A program made the translations under genes and the position numbers. Positions 1-7,573 of a DNA stretch of 64,000 nucleotides are shown here, piece by piece (position 1 is the first letter of the stretch; each line of letters starts with the position of its first letter). Below the pieces are notes generated by a model, which saw nothing but the letters and a program-made list of their open reading frames with translations, was not told the DNA's origin and searched no databases. Source of the stretch: UBA8524 sp964215915 (lineage in GTDB: Bacteria > Bacteroidota > Bacteroidia > UBA8524); assembly GCA_964215915.1 (NCBI GenBank), contig CAXPEB010000026.1, forward strand, positions 16,073-80,072, written 5' to 3'.

Positions 1-455
1 TTACTCAATGTTGCAATACCGAACTCGCGGATCAGAGCCTGCATTACATGTTCTTTCTCATGATGAGCAATTTCATGAGCCAGCACCGCAGCAAGTTCAT
101 CGGAAGAGCGGCAGGATTCGATCAATCCGCTATATACCACAATATGCCCGTCGGGCAGCGTAAAGGCATTGACTTCGGAACTCAGAAATATGTGTATCCG
201 GATGCGGCTGGATCTCCTGGTTTCATTGCGGGTGATTTTGGTAACCAGCTTTTCCAGAGTACCCAGCATCTTCTGATTCCGGTATTCGAGCTCGGTTTCA
301 CGCAGGAAACGCATATAGACCTTACCCAGATCTTCTTCCAGGTTTTCCATGCGTTGTTCCACCTTAAAAATGCTTCTCCAGTCGACCTGCCTCAATCCGG
401 CCCAAAGTCCGGCTAACACCAGCAGGGTAACGAATATCTTAATAACGCTCTTCAT
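1..455 (-). CDS. M48-family metallopeptidase, partial at window edge
   Basis: The minus-strand reading begins with ATG at 455 and runs off the left edge after 151 codons, so the C-terminal part is missing. Residues 1-20 form a hydrophobic signal or anchor segment. A charged helix follows, then the segment NAFTLPDGHIVVYSGL and the zinc-binding motif HEIAHHEKEH near residue 130, which is the M48 (Ste24/HtpX/BepA-like) signature. These are usually membrane-anchored or periplasmic zinc proteases acting in envelope protein quality control. Its start overlaps the end of the upstream DUF4870-like gene by 17 bp, so it is the last visible gene of a small operon. The family call is firm; the substrate is unknown. 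Confidence 0.85.
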   Translation of the reverse strand, partial: MKSVIKIFVTLLVLAGLWAGLRQVDWRSIFKVEQRMENLEEDLGKVYMRFLRETELEYRNQKMLGTLEKLVTKITRNETRRSSRIRIHIFLSSEVNAFTLPDGHIVVYSGLIESCRSSDELAAVLAHEIAHHEKEHVMQALIREFGIATLS

Positions 456-903
456 GCGACGGACGAACGATACTGTCAGCAATATCCCCGATTATGAACC
501 AGTCTACATGGACCCCTTTACGGGTAAGGATAGCCGCATAGATGGTAGCCACAAACTCTACGAGATTCACCAGCAACACCACAATCAGGTAGGCGAAATA
601 ATCGTTGCCGGCTTCTGTTTCGGTATCGCGAATGAGGGATACGGTCCACCAGAATGCGTAAGAGTTCAGGAAGAGCACCGCAACCTGACTGAGGAGGGCC
701 TGGGTACAATGCCAACGAACGAACCAGGTGCCGTTGCGGTTCTGTAAGTAAAAAATGAATGTGGCAATGAGGTTGATTATGGGGAGCGGAAGTCCGGCGA
801 TCAGTGCTACCAGAGACATCAGGTAGCTGTTGGACGCTTTTTCACACTCATGTTCCCCAGGTTCATACCCGAATTTCTGTGCTGCGTTTCCTGTATGGAT
901 CAT
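439..903 (-). CDS. DUF4870-like small membrane protein
   Basis: This 154-residue protein has a soluble N-terminus and three to four hydrophobic helices, including the segment LPLPIINLIATFIFYLQNRNG and a following FVRWHCTQALLSQ. That pattern (GLPLPFxNlIxPlIfyL, then an FxxFHxxQALL-like piece) resembles the DUF4870/Tic20-like family of bacterial integral membrane proteins of unknown role. Its ATG overlaps the stop of the DUF2752 gene upstream (4 bp) and its own 3' end overlaps the M48 peptidase, so the three are probably translated together. The family assignment comes from pattern memory. Confidence 0.65.
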   Translation of the reverse strand: MIHTGNAAQKFGYEPGEHECEKASNSYLMSLVALIAGLPLPIINLIATFIFYLQNRNGTWFVRWHCTQALLSQVAVLFLNSYAFWWTVSLIRDTETEAGNDYFAYLIVVLLVNLVEFVATIYAAILTRKGVHVDWFIIGDIADSIVRPSHEERY

Positions 904-1307
904 AGTCCTTTGAATATATTCCAGATCCAGTTTCCCACTACCAGTAAAATCGCCGGCAGGTACCAGTGAGCTTTGGTGAACAAGGTATTGACCCGGTTTA
1001 CCAGATCATTTAACCGTTGCTTGCCGGTGAACAGATCCGACAAGGTGAGCACCGGTAAAATAAGCAACAAAGCAAGGGAAAGGAATCCGAAGGGGTTGAT
1101 GAAAAAGGCCTCTTCAAAATGCCCATGAAAGATGGCCATAAAAGAGCGGCTACTGCCACAGGCCGGGCAGGGATAGCCGCTCAAATTTTTTACGAGGCAG
1201 GGGGTTAAACCCGGTTCTTCATACCTGGTCAGATTGAAAGCCAGCCAAATGCCGGAGGCAAGGGTAGCCAGCAAAACCAGCGCATGAAGTTTCCTGCCCT
1301 GTAGCAT
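900..1307 (-). CDS. DUF2752 domain membrane protein
   Basis: This 135-residue membrane protein carries the CPACGSSRS motif followed by FFINPFGFLSL. That CPxCGxTR...NPF arrangement is the hallmark of DUF2752, found in small two- to three-helix membrane proteins of unknown function. An N-terminal helix and a C-terminal helix flank the motif. It shares 4 bp with the next gene downstream and follows the TM2 gene by 9 bp, so 1652-439 or further is likely one transcript. The two conserved cysteines suggest metal or redox chemistry, but nothing in the sequence proves it. Confidence 0.8.
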   Translation of the reverse strand: MLQGRKLHALVLLATLASGIWLAFNLTRYEEPGLTPCLVKNLSGYPCPACGSSRSFMAIFHGHFEEAFFINPFGFLSLALLLILPVLTLSDLFTGKQRLNDLVNRVNTLFTKAHWYLPAILLVVGNWIWNIFKGL

Positions 1308-1316
1308 AATTATGGA

Positions 1317-1652
1317 TTATAGCACGCGGCTCAGCTTGGCAAAATTCTTTTCGCGCGCTGCTCCCATGATCATGAAGATATCTACGATGGCCCAAATACC
1401 GAAACCTCCGCAGGTAAGCAGTTTACCTACTCCAAGTCCGGTGTCTCCCAGCATGAAGCGGTCGATGCCCAGGCTACCGGCAAGAATGGAAACGATCAGC
1501 AGGGTGGTAGGGTCATGGTACTGGATAAATTGCAATTCCGACCATTTGGATTCGTCCAAAGCCAGCAATTTTTCCCGGATAAAGGGCATTTGGTGGCTTT
1601 CAAAAAATTTCGCGTTTGACATGATGTACATGTCTACTTTAGAAGCGTCCAT
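1317..1652 (-). CDS. TM2 domain-containing protein
   Basis: The chosen ATG at 1652 gives 111 residues (MDASKVDMY...). An open frame continues 24 codons upstream, but its sequence is low-quality and lies in the intergenic stretch. The C-terminal half has two hydrophobic helices separated by a short charged turn, with GSLGIDRFMLGDTGLGVGK followed by the WAIVDIF segment. This is the TM2 domain (glycine-rich helix, DRF turn, second helix with D). TM2 proteins are small inner-membrane proteins of unknown function, abundant in Bacteroidota. It heads the cluster with the DUF2752, DUF4870-like and M48 genes. Confidence 0.85.
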   Translation of the reverse strand: MDASKVDMYIMSNAKFFESHQMPFIREKLLALDESKWSELQFIQYHDPTTLLIVSILAGSLGIDRFMLGDTGLGVGKLLTCGGFGIWAIVDIFMIMGAAREKNFAKLSRVL

Positions 1653-1748
1653 AAGTTTTTTGTATGTGTCTGTGTTTTTACGGTTCCAGCCTGTATTTGT
1701 TACAGGCCTACACAAGAATAACAAAAAAACTTAACGAATTTTCCGTTT

Positions 1749-3287
1749 TCAGGCGGATGGACTTTGCATGCGGTATTGTGCCGCAAATTGCTGCCAATCC
1801 TGGAGGAGATCCCCTTTCATCACCCTGGGGAATTTATTCTGGGAACCTACTTTTCCTTTGGACTTAAGAAAATCCAGGAAAACCTGTTTGGGCAGGGCAT
1901 CTAACAGAATACTGTGCAGGGCATGATTCCGCTCCACGGCATAATCGTCGTTGAGCATTTTCAGATGATGATCCAGACGAACCCGCAGGCTTTCCGTATC
2001 CACCGGTTCATCCACGGCCAGGTACCAATGATGGGCAAAAAGGCCTTCATGCGGAATACCGCCTACCGTAAACTCGGGGATATTGATCCCGGTTTCATCC
2101 GCCAATAACTGAACGGCGTTGGTCATATTGTCTACCGACAAGTGTTCTCCGCAAAGGCTCAGGAAGTGTTTGATCCGTCCGGTAATGACCAGCTCCAGTT
2201 GTTCGTGGGAAGTGAAACGCACCACATCCCCGATCAGGTAACGCCAGGCTCCGGAACAGGTACTGATCACCAAGGCATACTCCATATCCGGCTCAACTTC
2301 CATGATGCTGACAGCTTTGGCTCCTGGAAGCAGGTCTCCTTCATCCGAAAAGTTATCGTTATTGAAAGGAACAAACTCAAAGTAGATCCCCGAGTTGAAC
2401 TGAAGTGCCATTCCATCGGCATTTGGCCGCGTTGAGAAGCCCATGAACCCCTCGGAAGCCAGGTAGGTCTCGTAATAATAGATCGGTTCCCCAAGTAGCT
2501 TTTCAAAGGCTCTGCGGTAGGGACCAAAGGCCACCCCACCGTGTATATACACTTTGAAATTCGGCCATATCTGATGGATATGATCGAGGTTATACCGGTC
2601 GATGATCTTTTCGAAAAGGATCTGTATCCATGCCGGAACACCGGCAATCATGCCTACATCCCATTTCCGGGCATCATTCACCATTTCTTCTATCTTCTGT
2701 TCCCAGTCCCGGAATTTCCGAATTCGCCTGTCGGGTTTGGAGAAAGGCTGAAACCAAAAAGGCAGGTTGCCGGTGGTGATTCCGCTGAGGTCGCCGGAAT
2801 AGGCTATTCCGTTAAAGTGCAGATCGGTGGAACCGCCCACCATCAAAGAATGTTTGGTGATAAATTCCTTGGGAAGATCGCTGCGGGCAATGGTAAGAAT
2901 CTGTTTAAGGCTGGTACGCTGGATGGAACGGAGCATATCCCGGGTAACGGGAATATACTTACTGGCCCCCTCCGAAGTACCGGAACTCAATGCAAAATGC
3001 ATGGTTTTCCCGGGCCAGGTGATATCCGGCTCTCCTGCATAAGCCCTTTGCCACCAGGGATGCATCGTAGAATAACTGCCAAGGGGAACGGCATTGCGGA
3101 AATCTTCCACAATGTTCGGACTAAAATAAAGTTCACGAAAATCATGCGCCTTCCCGAATTCCGTATCCTGCGCCTTTTCGATCAGTTTGCGCAGGTTCTT
3201 GGTTTGTACATCAAAGGCCTTGGGCTGGTTCCTTGCAAACCTGCTCCGCCAATCCAACTGCTCTCTAACCCTCCTGATGATGCTCAT
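1749..3287 (-). CDS. GH3 auxin-responsive promoter family protein (acyl-adenylating enzyme)
   Basis: This 512-residue protein matches the length of bacterial GH3-family proteins, relatives of plant acyl-acid-amido synthetases in the ANL adenylating superfamily. It shows the ATP-binding loop SSGTSEGASKYIPVT at residues 101-115, the second motif around YYETYLASEGFMGF, and the third motif ISTCSGAWRYLIGDVVRFT with the conserved YxxGD. A C-terminal swinging subdomain follows (TGRIKHFLSLCGEHLS). Plant homologues join amino acids to acids such as jasmonate or auxin; the substrate in Bacteroidota is unknown. An almost consensus promoter box lies just ahead of the ATG. The gene stands alone between the TM2 and YdeI genes. 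Confidence 0.9.
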   Translation of the reverse strand: MSIIRRVREQLDWRSRFARNQPKAFDVQTKNLRKLIEKAQDTEFGKAHDFRELYFSPNIVEDFRNAVPLGSYSTMHPWWQRAYAGEPDITWPGKTMHFALSSGTSEGASKYIPVTRDMLRSIQRTSLKQILTIARSDLPKEFITKHSLMVGGSTDLHFNGIAYSGDLSGITTGNLPFWFQPFSKPDRRIRKFRDWEQKIEEMVNDARKWDVGMIAGVPAWIQILFEKIIDRYNLDHIHQIWPNFKVYIHGGVAFGPYRRAFEKLLGEPIYYYETYLASEGFMGFSTRPNADGMALQFNSGIYFEFVPFNNDNFSDEGDLLPGAKAVSIMEVEPDMEYALVISTCSGAWRYLIGDVVRFTSHEQLELVITGRIKHFLSLCGEHLSVDNMTNAVQLLADETGINIPEFTVGGIPHEGLFAHHWYLAVDEPVDTESLRVRLDHHLKMLNDDYAVERNHALHSILLDALPKQVFLDFLKSKGKVGSQNKFPRVMKGDLLQDWQQFAAQYRMQSPSA

Positions 3288-3324
3288 ATCCTGTCCACAA
3301 ATTAATAAAAAAAGTGCGAGCCTT

Positions 3325-3804
3325 TTATTTGATCTTTCCTTCCGCCTTCAGTTCCCGCAGACGGGTCATCACATGGAGGGAACGGTTTACCCGGGTCTGA
3401 ACCCCTTTCGCTGACGATATGTAGTAAAGAAAACCCCGTTGCAATCCGGGACTCAGACGATGGAACAGGTCCTTCCCTTCCGGGTCTTGTTCCAATACTT
3501 CTGCAAATTCCTCGGGAAACCCCATCCCAAATTCCGATTGGTCCTCTTCCAACACTATTTCCAACTCCGCACCGACCCGTATCCCATGGTCTTTGGCCAT
3601 CTTTCTGTTCAGTACGATCAGGTTGTAGCCATTCCTGGAAAGTTGCAGAGCACGGTGATAGGCCTTATCTCCCAGATGCAGCAATACCCGGCTGTTCTTT
3701 TCAATTCCCATGGTGGTATGCACCGTTTCATCCAGCATAAGGTAAAGGCCACCCATCTCTCTGCCGGAATCGTGCACACTGGCTGTAAAACGGTACTTAC
3801 TCAT
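3325..3804 (-). CDS. DUF1905 plus YdeI/OmpD-associated family protein
   Basis: Starting at ATG 3804 the protein has 159 residues. Residues 1-90 (YRFTASVHDSGREMGG... with an RVGAELEIVLEED end) match the DUF1905 beta-barrel. Residues 110-155 (FHRLSPGLQRGFLYYISSA then TRVNRSLHVMTRL) match the helical YdeI/OmpD-associated tail. The family is cytoplasmic; relatives have been linked to bacteriocin or antimicrobial-peptide tolerance, but the biochemical role is not settled. Its ATG overlaps the stop of the lipoprotein gene upstream by one base (TAATG), so the two are translationally coupled. Confidence 0.8.
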   Translation of the reverse strand: MSKYRFTASVHDSGREMGGLYLMLDETVHTTMGIEKNSRVLLHLGDKAYHRALQLSRNGYNLIVLNRKMAKDHGIRVGAELEIVLEEDQSEFGMGFPEEFAEVLEQDPEGKDLFHRLSPGLQRGFLYYISSAKGVQTRVNRSLHVMTRLRELKAEGKIK

Positions 3805-4454
3805 TACTCTTCCTTCAAGGCCCTGACGGGATAATCCGGATGCCGGTCCCATTCCGGATCCGGCTCTTCCCTCACATCCACCTGCATGGCCTCAAAACGG
3901 ATGACCATGGTTCCGATCAGGGAAGAACGCAAAAGATAGGGGGCCGTGCAATCATGATAATACTGGTAATAATGCCCGTCTAGCAGGCGACTGAACCTTT
4001 TCGGGGAAACATAGAGGGTGCTGTCGTACCACAATTGGGTGTGGGAGGTGGCATCCCGCATGTAATAGGAACGGCAGTTTCTTCCGAGTATCTCCATCCG
4101 GTTATCCATCGGGCCGGACTCTGTCAGAGCCGTTTGCTCCGTGGCCGTATCGGCATATAGCGTATCCATATCATTAAACAGATACAAGAGACTTCCGCCG
4201 CTGTTGTCGTACCAAACCGTAAGGTTATCCGTACCATACTGCTTCAGCCGATATCCCTTTTCGGTAAAATCCACCGTAAAGGAATCTCCCAGACTTTGAC
4301 GCACCATTTGGCTCCTTAGGCTGTCAAGCCCACCTCCCAATACCACTTTGTAATGGATGGTTCCGTAAAATTCGCGAGGGCCATCGCTTCCATTGTGCCC
4401 GCAGGAAACAAACAGGACAAGGGATAATACTCCAAGGGCCAGGTAATTTTTCAC
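3804..4454 (-). CDS. Hypothetical lipoprotein
   Basis: This 216-residue protein starts with GTG at 4454 and has a lipoprotein signal ending in LFVSCGHN, so it should be lipid-anchored at Cys19. The mature part is beta-rich: FYGTIHYKVV, a stretch of YDNSGGSLLYLFNDMDT, then RNCRSYYMRDATSHTQLWYDSTL. The layout resembles the DUF4412-like or GLPGLI-like beta proteins of Bacteroidota, but I cannot assign a family. A TATTTTTG box lies four bases before the GTG. It is coupled to the YdeI-family gene by a TAATG overlap. Confidence 0.65.
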   Translation of the reverse strand: MKNYLALGVLSLVLFVSCGHNGSDGPREFYGTIHYKVVLGGGLDSLRSQMVRQSLGDSFTVDFTEKGYRLKQYGTDNLTVWYDNSGGSLLYLFNDMDTLYADTATEQTALTESGPMDNRMEILGRNCRSYYMRDATSHTQLWYDSTLYVSPKRFSRLLDGHYYQYYHDCTAPYLLRSSLIGTMVIRFEAMQVDVREEPDPEWDRHPDYPVRALKEE

Positions 4455-4458
4455 CGTT

Positions 4459-4466
4459 CAAAAATA
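4459..4466 (-). promoter_or_regulatory. Promoter -7 box TATTTTTG ahead of the lipoprotein gene
   Basis: On the minus strand the sequence TATTTTTG matches the Bacteroidota -7 consensus TAnnTTTG and ends four bases before the GTG start at 4454. No clear -33 TTG is seen at the expected distance. The lpxK gene diverges from the other side of this 51-bp gap. Confidence 0.45.
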
Positions 4467-4493
4467 GCTAAAGCATGGCTTAGCGAAAAACAG

Positions 4494-4501
4494 CATCTTT
4501 G
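4494..4501 (+). promoter_or_regulatory. Near-consensus -7 box ahead of lpxK
   Basis: CATCTTTG differs from TAnnTTTG at the first position only and ends four bases before the GTG start codon of lpxK. This position mirrors the divergent lipoprotein promoter. Confidence 0.3.
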
Positions 4502-4505
4502 AGGC

Positions 4506-5546
4506 GTGTTCAGGCAACTGCTCCTCTTTCCTTTTTCGCTTCTGTATGCGGCAGTGGTATGGCTAAGGAACAGGGCTTTCGATCGTGGGCTGCTTAAGTC
4601 AAGCGGGTTCGACGTACCCTGCATCGTAGTCGGGAATCTCAATGCCGGCGGAACCGGGAAAACCCCTCATACCGAATACCTGCTACGTAAACTCAGCGGA
4701 CATAAAGCCGTGATCAGCCGGGGATACGGCCGCCTCAGCAAAGGTTTTCAGTGGGTGGAGCCGGACTCCGATGTCGACCAATGCGGCGACGAGCCCCTGC
4801 AGATCAAACGTAAATTCCCTGAAGTTCCCTTTGCCGTATGCGAAGACCGGGTAATGGCTGTTCCCAAACTTGTAGCCGAATATCCGGAAACGGAATTTAT
4901 CCTTTTTGATGATGCCTACCAGCACCGCTACCTGAAAGCAGATTTCCATATCCTGCTTACCGCTTACAACGACCTGTTCACCCGCGACCGTTACCTTCCC
5001 TTAGGGCGCTTACGCGAACAAAAAAGCGAAGCCCGAAGAGCAGATGCCATTATCGTCACCAAATGTCCGGATGGCCCTGTCCCCAACCGGGAAGCCATCA
5101 TCCGTGAAATACAGACCTACAGCCATGCGCCTGTTTATTTCAGCCGTTTCCGGCCACTGGCCCCGGTTCATGCCTTTAAAGGAAACACGGTTGACTCCGA
5201 TGAATTTGCCGGCTGGAAGAACCGGGACGTACTGTTGCTTTCCGGTATTGCACATGGAGTGAGCTGGGCACATCCGCATATGAAAGCCTTCCGTTCACGG
5301 GCCGGTGAACTCATTTACCGGGATCATTATCGATTCAGAAAGCAGGATATTGTCCGCATCCTGCAGGAATGGAATACCTTGAAACAGCCGATCATTCTCA
5401 CCACGGAAAAGGACGTGATGCGCCTGCTGGAGTTTGAACAGGAACTAAAGGAGTTGCCACTGTATTACGTCCCCATAGAAGTGGAACTTACCGACGCAGA
5501 AGACCGTTTGCTGGACCAGGTCGCAAGCGTTCTTACTGCCACATGA
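4506..5546 (+). CDS. lpxK: Tetraacyldisaccharide 4'-kinase
   Basis: This 346-residue enzyme phosphorylates the 4' position of the lipid A disaccharide precursor (Raetz pathway) at the inner membrane. An N-terminal hydrophobic helix (residues 4-20) precedes the Walker A region GNLNAGGTGKTPHTEYL at 43-59. A downstream FDDAYQHRYL segment supplies the conserved Asp/His pair of LpxK. Later blocks LSGIAHG and LTTEKDVMRL also match the family. The start is GTG at 4506, chosen because it keeps the membrane helix and sits next to a promoter-like box. Its 3' end overlaps the convergent gene by 14 bp. Confidence 0.95.
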   Translation: MFRQLLLFPFSLLYAAVVWLRNRAFDRGLLKSSGFDVPCIVVGNLNAGGTGKTPHTEYLLRKLSGHKAVISRGYGRLSKGFQWVEPDSDVDQCGDEPLQIKRKFPEVPFAVCEDRVMAVPKLVAEYPETEFILFDDAYQHRYLKADFHILLTAYNDLFTRDRYLPLGRLREQKSEARRADAIIVTKCPDGPVPNREAIIREIQTYSHAPVYFSRFRPLAPVHAFKGNTVDSDEFAGWKNRDVLLLSGIAHGVSWAHPHMKAFRSRAGELIYRDHYRFRKQDIVRILQEWNTLKQPIILTTEKDVMRLLEFEQELKELPLYYVPIEVELTDAEDRLLDQVASVLTAT

Positions 5547-6105
5547 TTTTCATCTTGGAACGGGATATCTCTACCGGAGCATTTCCTTTCACATACGGCT
5601 CGGTGGCCATAAAGAACAGGTAGATATCCTCCGCCTTTTTGAACTTCAGCTTCTTATCCTCGTCGACATCGAAAAGCTCCTCCACGGTTTTATAGCCGGT
5701 TACATTCCCTCCGTTCACCTCCACCGAATCAAAGCGGTGCCAGTCGAGCGCCGGATCATAGAACAGGTAGGACCAATAATCTTTGGTCAGCATAAGTTGC
5801 CGGGCTTCATTGAAGTTCAATTCGGTCATAACTTTTGAAGGCAGGAAGCGGAAATCGGGGGGCTCCTGTCCGTTCTTCAGCTGATAAAGATTATCGTCAA
5901 AAGAGGCATTCATATACACCCCTTCATGATCATAGAGTTTGATGCAAATGGTGAAAGGAGCACGTTCAAGCATCACTATCCCGTCTTCGGGGTAGATCAG
6001 TTCGTCGTTTTGCAGGAAGCTGACTTCGTAGGTCATTTTCTCCGGCGCCCTCAGTCCGGAACCGAGTACCGCCAGAAGCATCAAAGCAATCATTACCGGC
6101 TTCAT
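5533..6105 (-). CDS. Hypothetical exported protein
   Basis: From ATG 6105 the product has 190 residues with a short signal peptide (MKPVMIALMLLAVLGSG). The mature chain is mixed beta and acidic, for example DGIVMLERAPFTICIKLYDHEG and FDVDEDKKLKFKKAEDIYLFF. I do not recognise a family. An exact TACATTTG box ends five bases before this ATG, which supports the choice over an ATG 14 codons upstream. It converges on lpxK with a 14-bp overlap and diverges from the choice-of-anchor-B gene. Confidence 0.6.
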   Translation of the reverse strand: MKPVMIALMLLAVLGSGLRAPEKMTYEVSFLQNDELIYPEDGIVMLERAPFTICIKLYDHEGVYMNASFDDNLYQLKNGQEPPDFRFLPSKVMTELNFNEARQLMLTKDYWSYLFYDPALDWHRFDSVEVNGGNVTGYKTVEELFDVDEDKKLKFKKAEDIYLFFMATEPYVKGNAPVEISRSKMKIMWQ

Positions 6106-6110
6106 GAGCT

Positions 6111-6118
6111 CAAATGTA
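6111..6118 (-). promoter_or_regulatory. Promoter -7 box TACATTTG, minus strand
   Basis: An exact TAnnTTTG match lies five bases upstream of the ATG at 6105. The same octamer occurs on the plus strand at 6164-6171, so the 82-bp gap looks like a divergent promoter pair. Confidence 0.5.
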
Positions 6119-6163
6119 GGCATTCCGGTCGATTGAAAGGACGACAATACGCAGCCTCCTTTT

Positions 6164-6171
6164 TACATTTG
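6164..6171 (+). promoter_or_regulatory. Promoter -7 box TACATTTG, plus strand
   Basis: An exact TAnnTTTG match lies 16 bases ahead of the ATG at 6188. No convincing -33 TTG is found at 17-23 bp spacing. Confidence 0.5.
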
Positions 6172-6187
6172 CTGTCAAATCAAATGC

Positions 6188-7573
6188 ATGAAATATACTG
6201 CGCTCCTCTTTGCCAGCCTGTTCTGTTTAACGCTGCAGGCACAAAATGATGCCTACAATATGGTGCAGCTGGGACATTGGGATAACGACAGCCTTCCGTC
6301 TCTGGGCACGCAACAGTTCAGCAATGGCTGGGGCTGGGCCGATTCGGCTACGGGAAGGGAATATGCCATCTTCGGCAGTATAGATTCTACCTACTTCATT
6401 GACGTGACAGACCCTGCCAATCCCGTTGTCTGCGACGTGCGTCCGGGCAGAAGTTTCAAATCGGTATGGCGCGAATACAAAACTTACAGCCATTACTGCT
6501 ACGCGGTGGCCGATTACGGGCAGGCTTCCCTGCAAATTTTCGACCTGCAGTACCTTCCGGATTCTGTTTCCGTGGTATATGACAGCGACTCCCTGATCGT
6601 GCGTTCTCATACGGTGTATGTGGATAAGGACCGCCTGTATTGCAACTCCACCGTATTACCCAGTGGGGAACGAAAAGCCGTAACCGTGCTTTCCCTGCAG
6701 GATCCGGAACATCCGCAACTGCTCGGGCACCTGGAGCCTATTCGTTTCGATGGCTCCCCGGCTTTCCTGATCTGCCACGATGCCTTTGTCCGCAACGACA
6801 CGCTTTATTGCAACGGTGAGAATCCGGGTGTGTTTATTTATGATGTCAGTGATATGGATCAGCAGGTCTTTCTCGGAGGTATCCTGGAATACCCGGAACG
6901 CGGGTACAATCATTCCGGCTACCTGAGTGACGACGGGCAGATCTATGTATTTACGGATGAGAATCACGGTTTGGGGATCAAGGCTTACGACGTAAGCGAC
7001 CTGAACAATATGGAACTTCTGTCGGTGTTCCGCTCCCATAGTGGCGCTATGGCTCATAACCCCTATTTCATCGACCGCACACTTTACGTGAGTTACTATC
7101 ACGACGGGGTCTACGTCTTCGACCTGTCGGATGCCAAAAACCCGAAAATCACTGCCTGGTTTGACACGTATCCGCAAAACGGCACCGACTATGCCGGTTT
7201 CGAAGGTTGCTGGGGCATTTATCCGTACCTGCCAAGTGGGAATCTGCTGGCCTTTGATATGACCAATGGGTTGTTTGTGTTGGAAAAGCAAACCAATAAC
7301 ACCGCAGTGGTGGAAGCCGGCACCGCTGATTTCATGATCTATCCCAACCCCGGAACAGGCATTCAGCAGATGGAATGGGACCAGCGGGAGGCTGCAGGTA
7401 TGGATATCCGGGTATTCACCACAGACGGGAAGGAAGTTTATCGGAAAACAGTCGGCGGACAGCCCGGAAGGAACCGGCAACAGCTTGACCTGAGCTCCCT
7501 GAAGCGTGGCATGTATTTGGTTCAATTAACCGGAGCAAAAACCCATATTTGCAGGAAACTGCTGCTGCACTAA
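6188..7573 (+). CDS. Choice-of-anchor B family protein with T9SS sorting domain
   Basis: This 461-residue secreted protein has a signal peptide (residues 1-18, ending LQAQ). Its body of LVIVD-like blades, such as YFIDVTDPANPVV, LQIFDLQYLPD, FIYDVSDMDQQ, IKAYDVSDL and VYVFDLSDAKNP, fits a beta-propeller of the choice-of-anchor-B type. The last 80 residues start with FMIYPNPGTG and end LKRGMYLVQL...CRKLLLH, a type A T9SS C-terminal sorting domain. It should therefore cross the outer membrane through T9SS and be surface-attached or released. The substrate is unknown. A putative porin gene follows with no gap. Confidence 0.88.
   Translation: MKYTALLFASLFCLTLQAQNDAYNMVQLGHWDNDSLPSLGTQQFSNGWGWADSATGREYAIFGSIDSTYFIDVTDPANPVVCDVRPGRSFKSVWREYKTYSHYCYAVADYGQASLQIFDLQYLPDSVSVVYDSDSLIVRSHTVYVDKDRLYCNSTVLPSGERKAVTVLSLQDPEHPQLLGHLEPIRFDGSPAFLICHDAFVRNDTLYCNGENPGVFIYDVSDMDQQVFLGGILEYPERGYNHSGYLSDDGQIYVFTDENHGLGIKAYDVSDLNNMELLSVFRSHSGAMAHNPYFIDRTLYVSYYHDGVYVFDLSDAKNPKITAWFDTYPQNGTDYAGFEGCWGIYPYLPSGNLLAFDMTNGLFVLEKQTNNTAVVEAGTADFMIYPNPGTGIQQMEWDQREAAGMDIRVFTTDGKEVYRKTVGGQPGRNRQQLDLSSLKRGMYLVQLTGAKTHICRKLLLH

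Noticed and set aside
48..747. Plus-strand frames across the M48 and DUF4870-like genes
   Set aside because: They are antisense shadows of genes with clear motifs (HEIAH, membrane helices).
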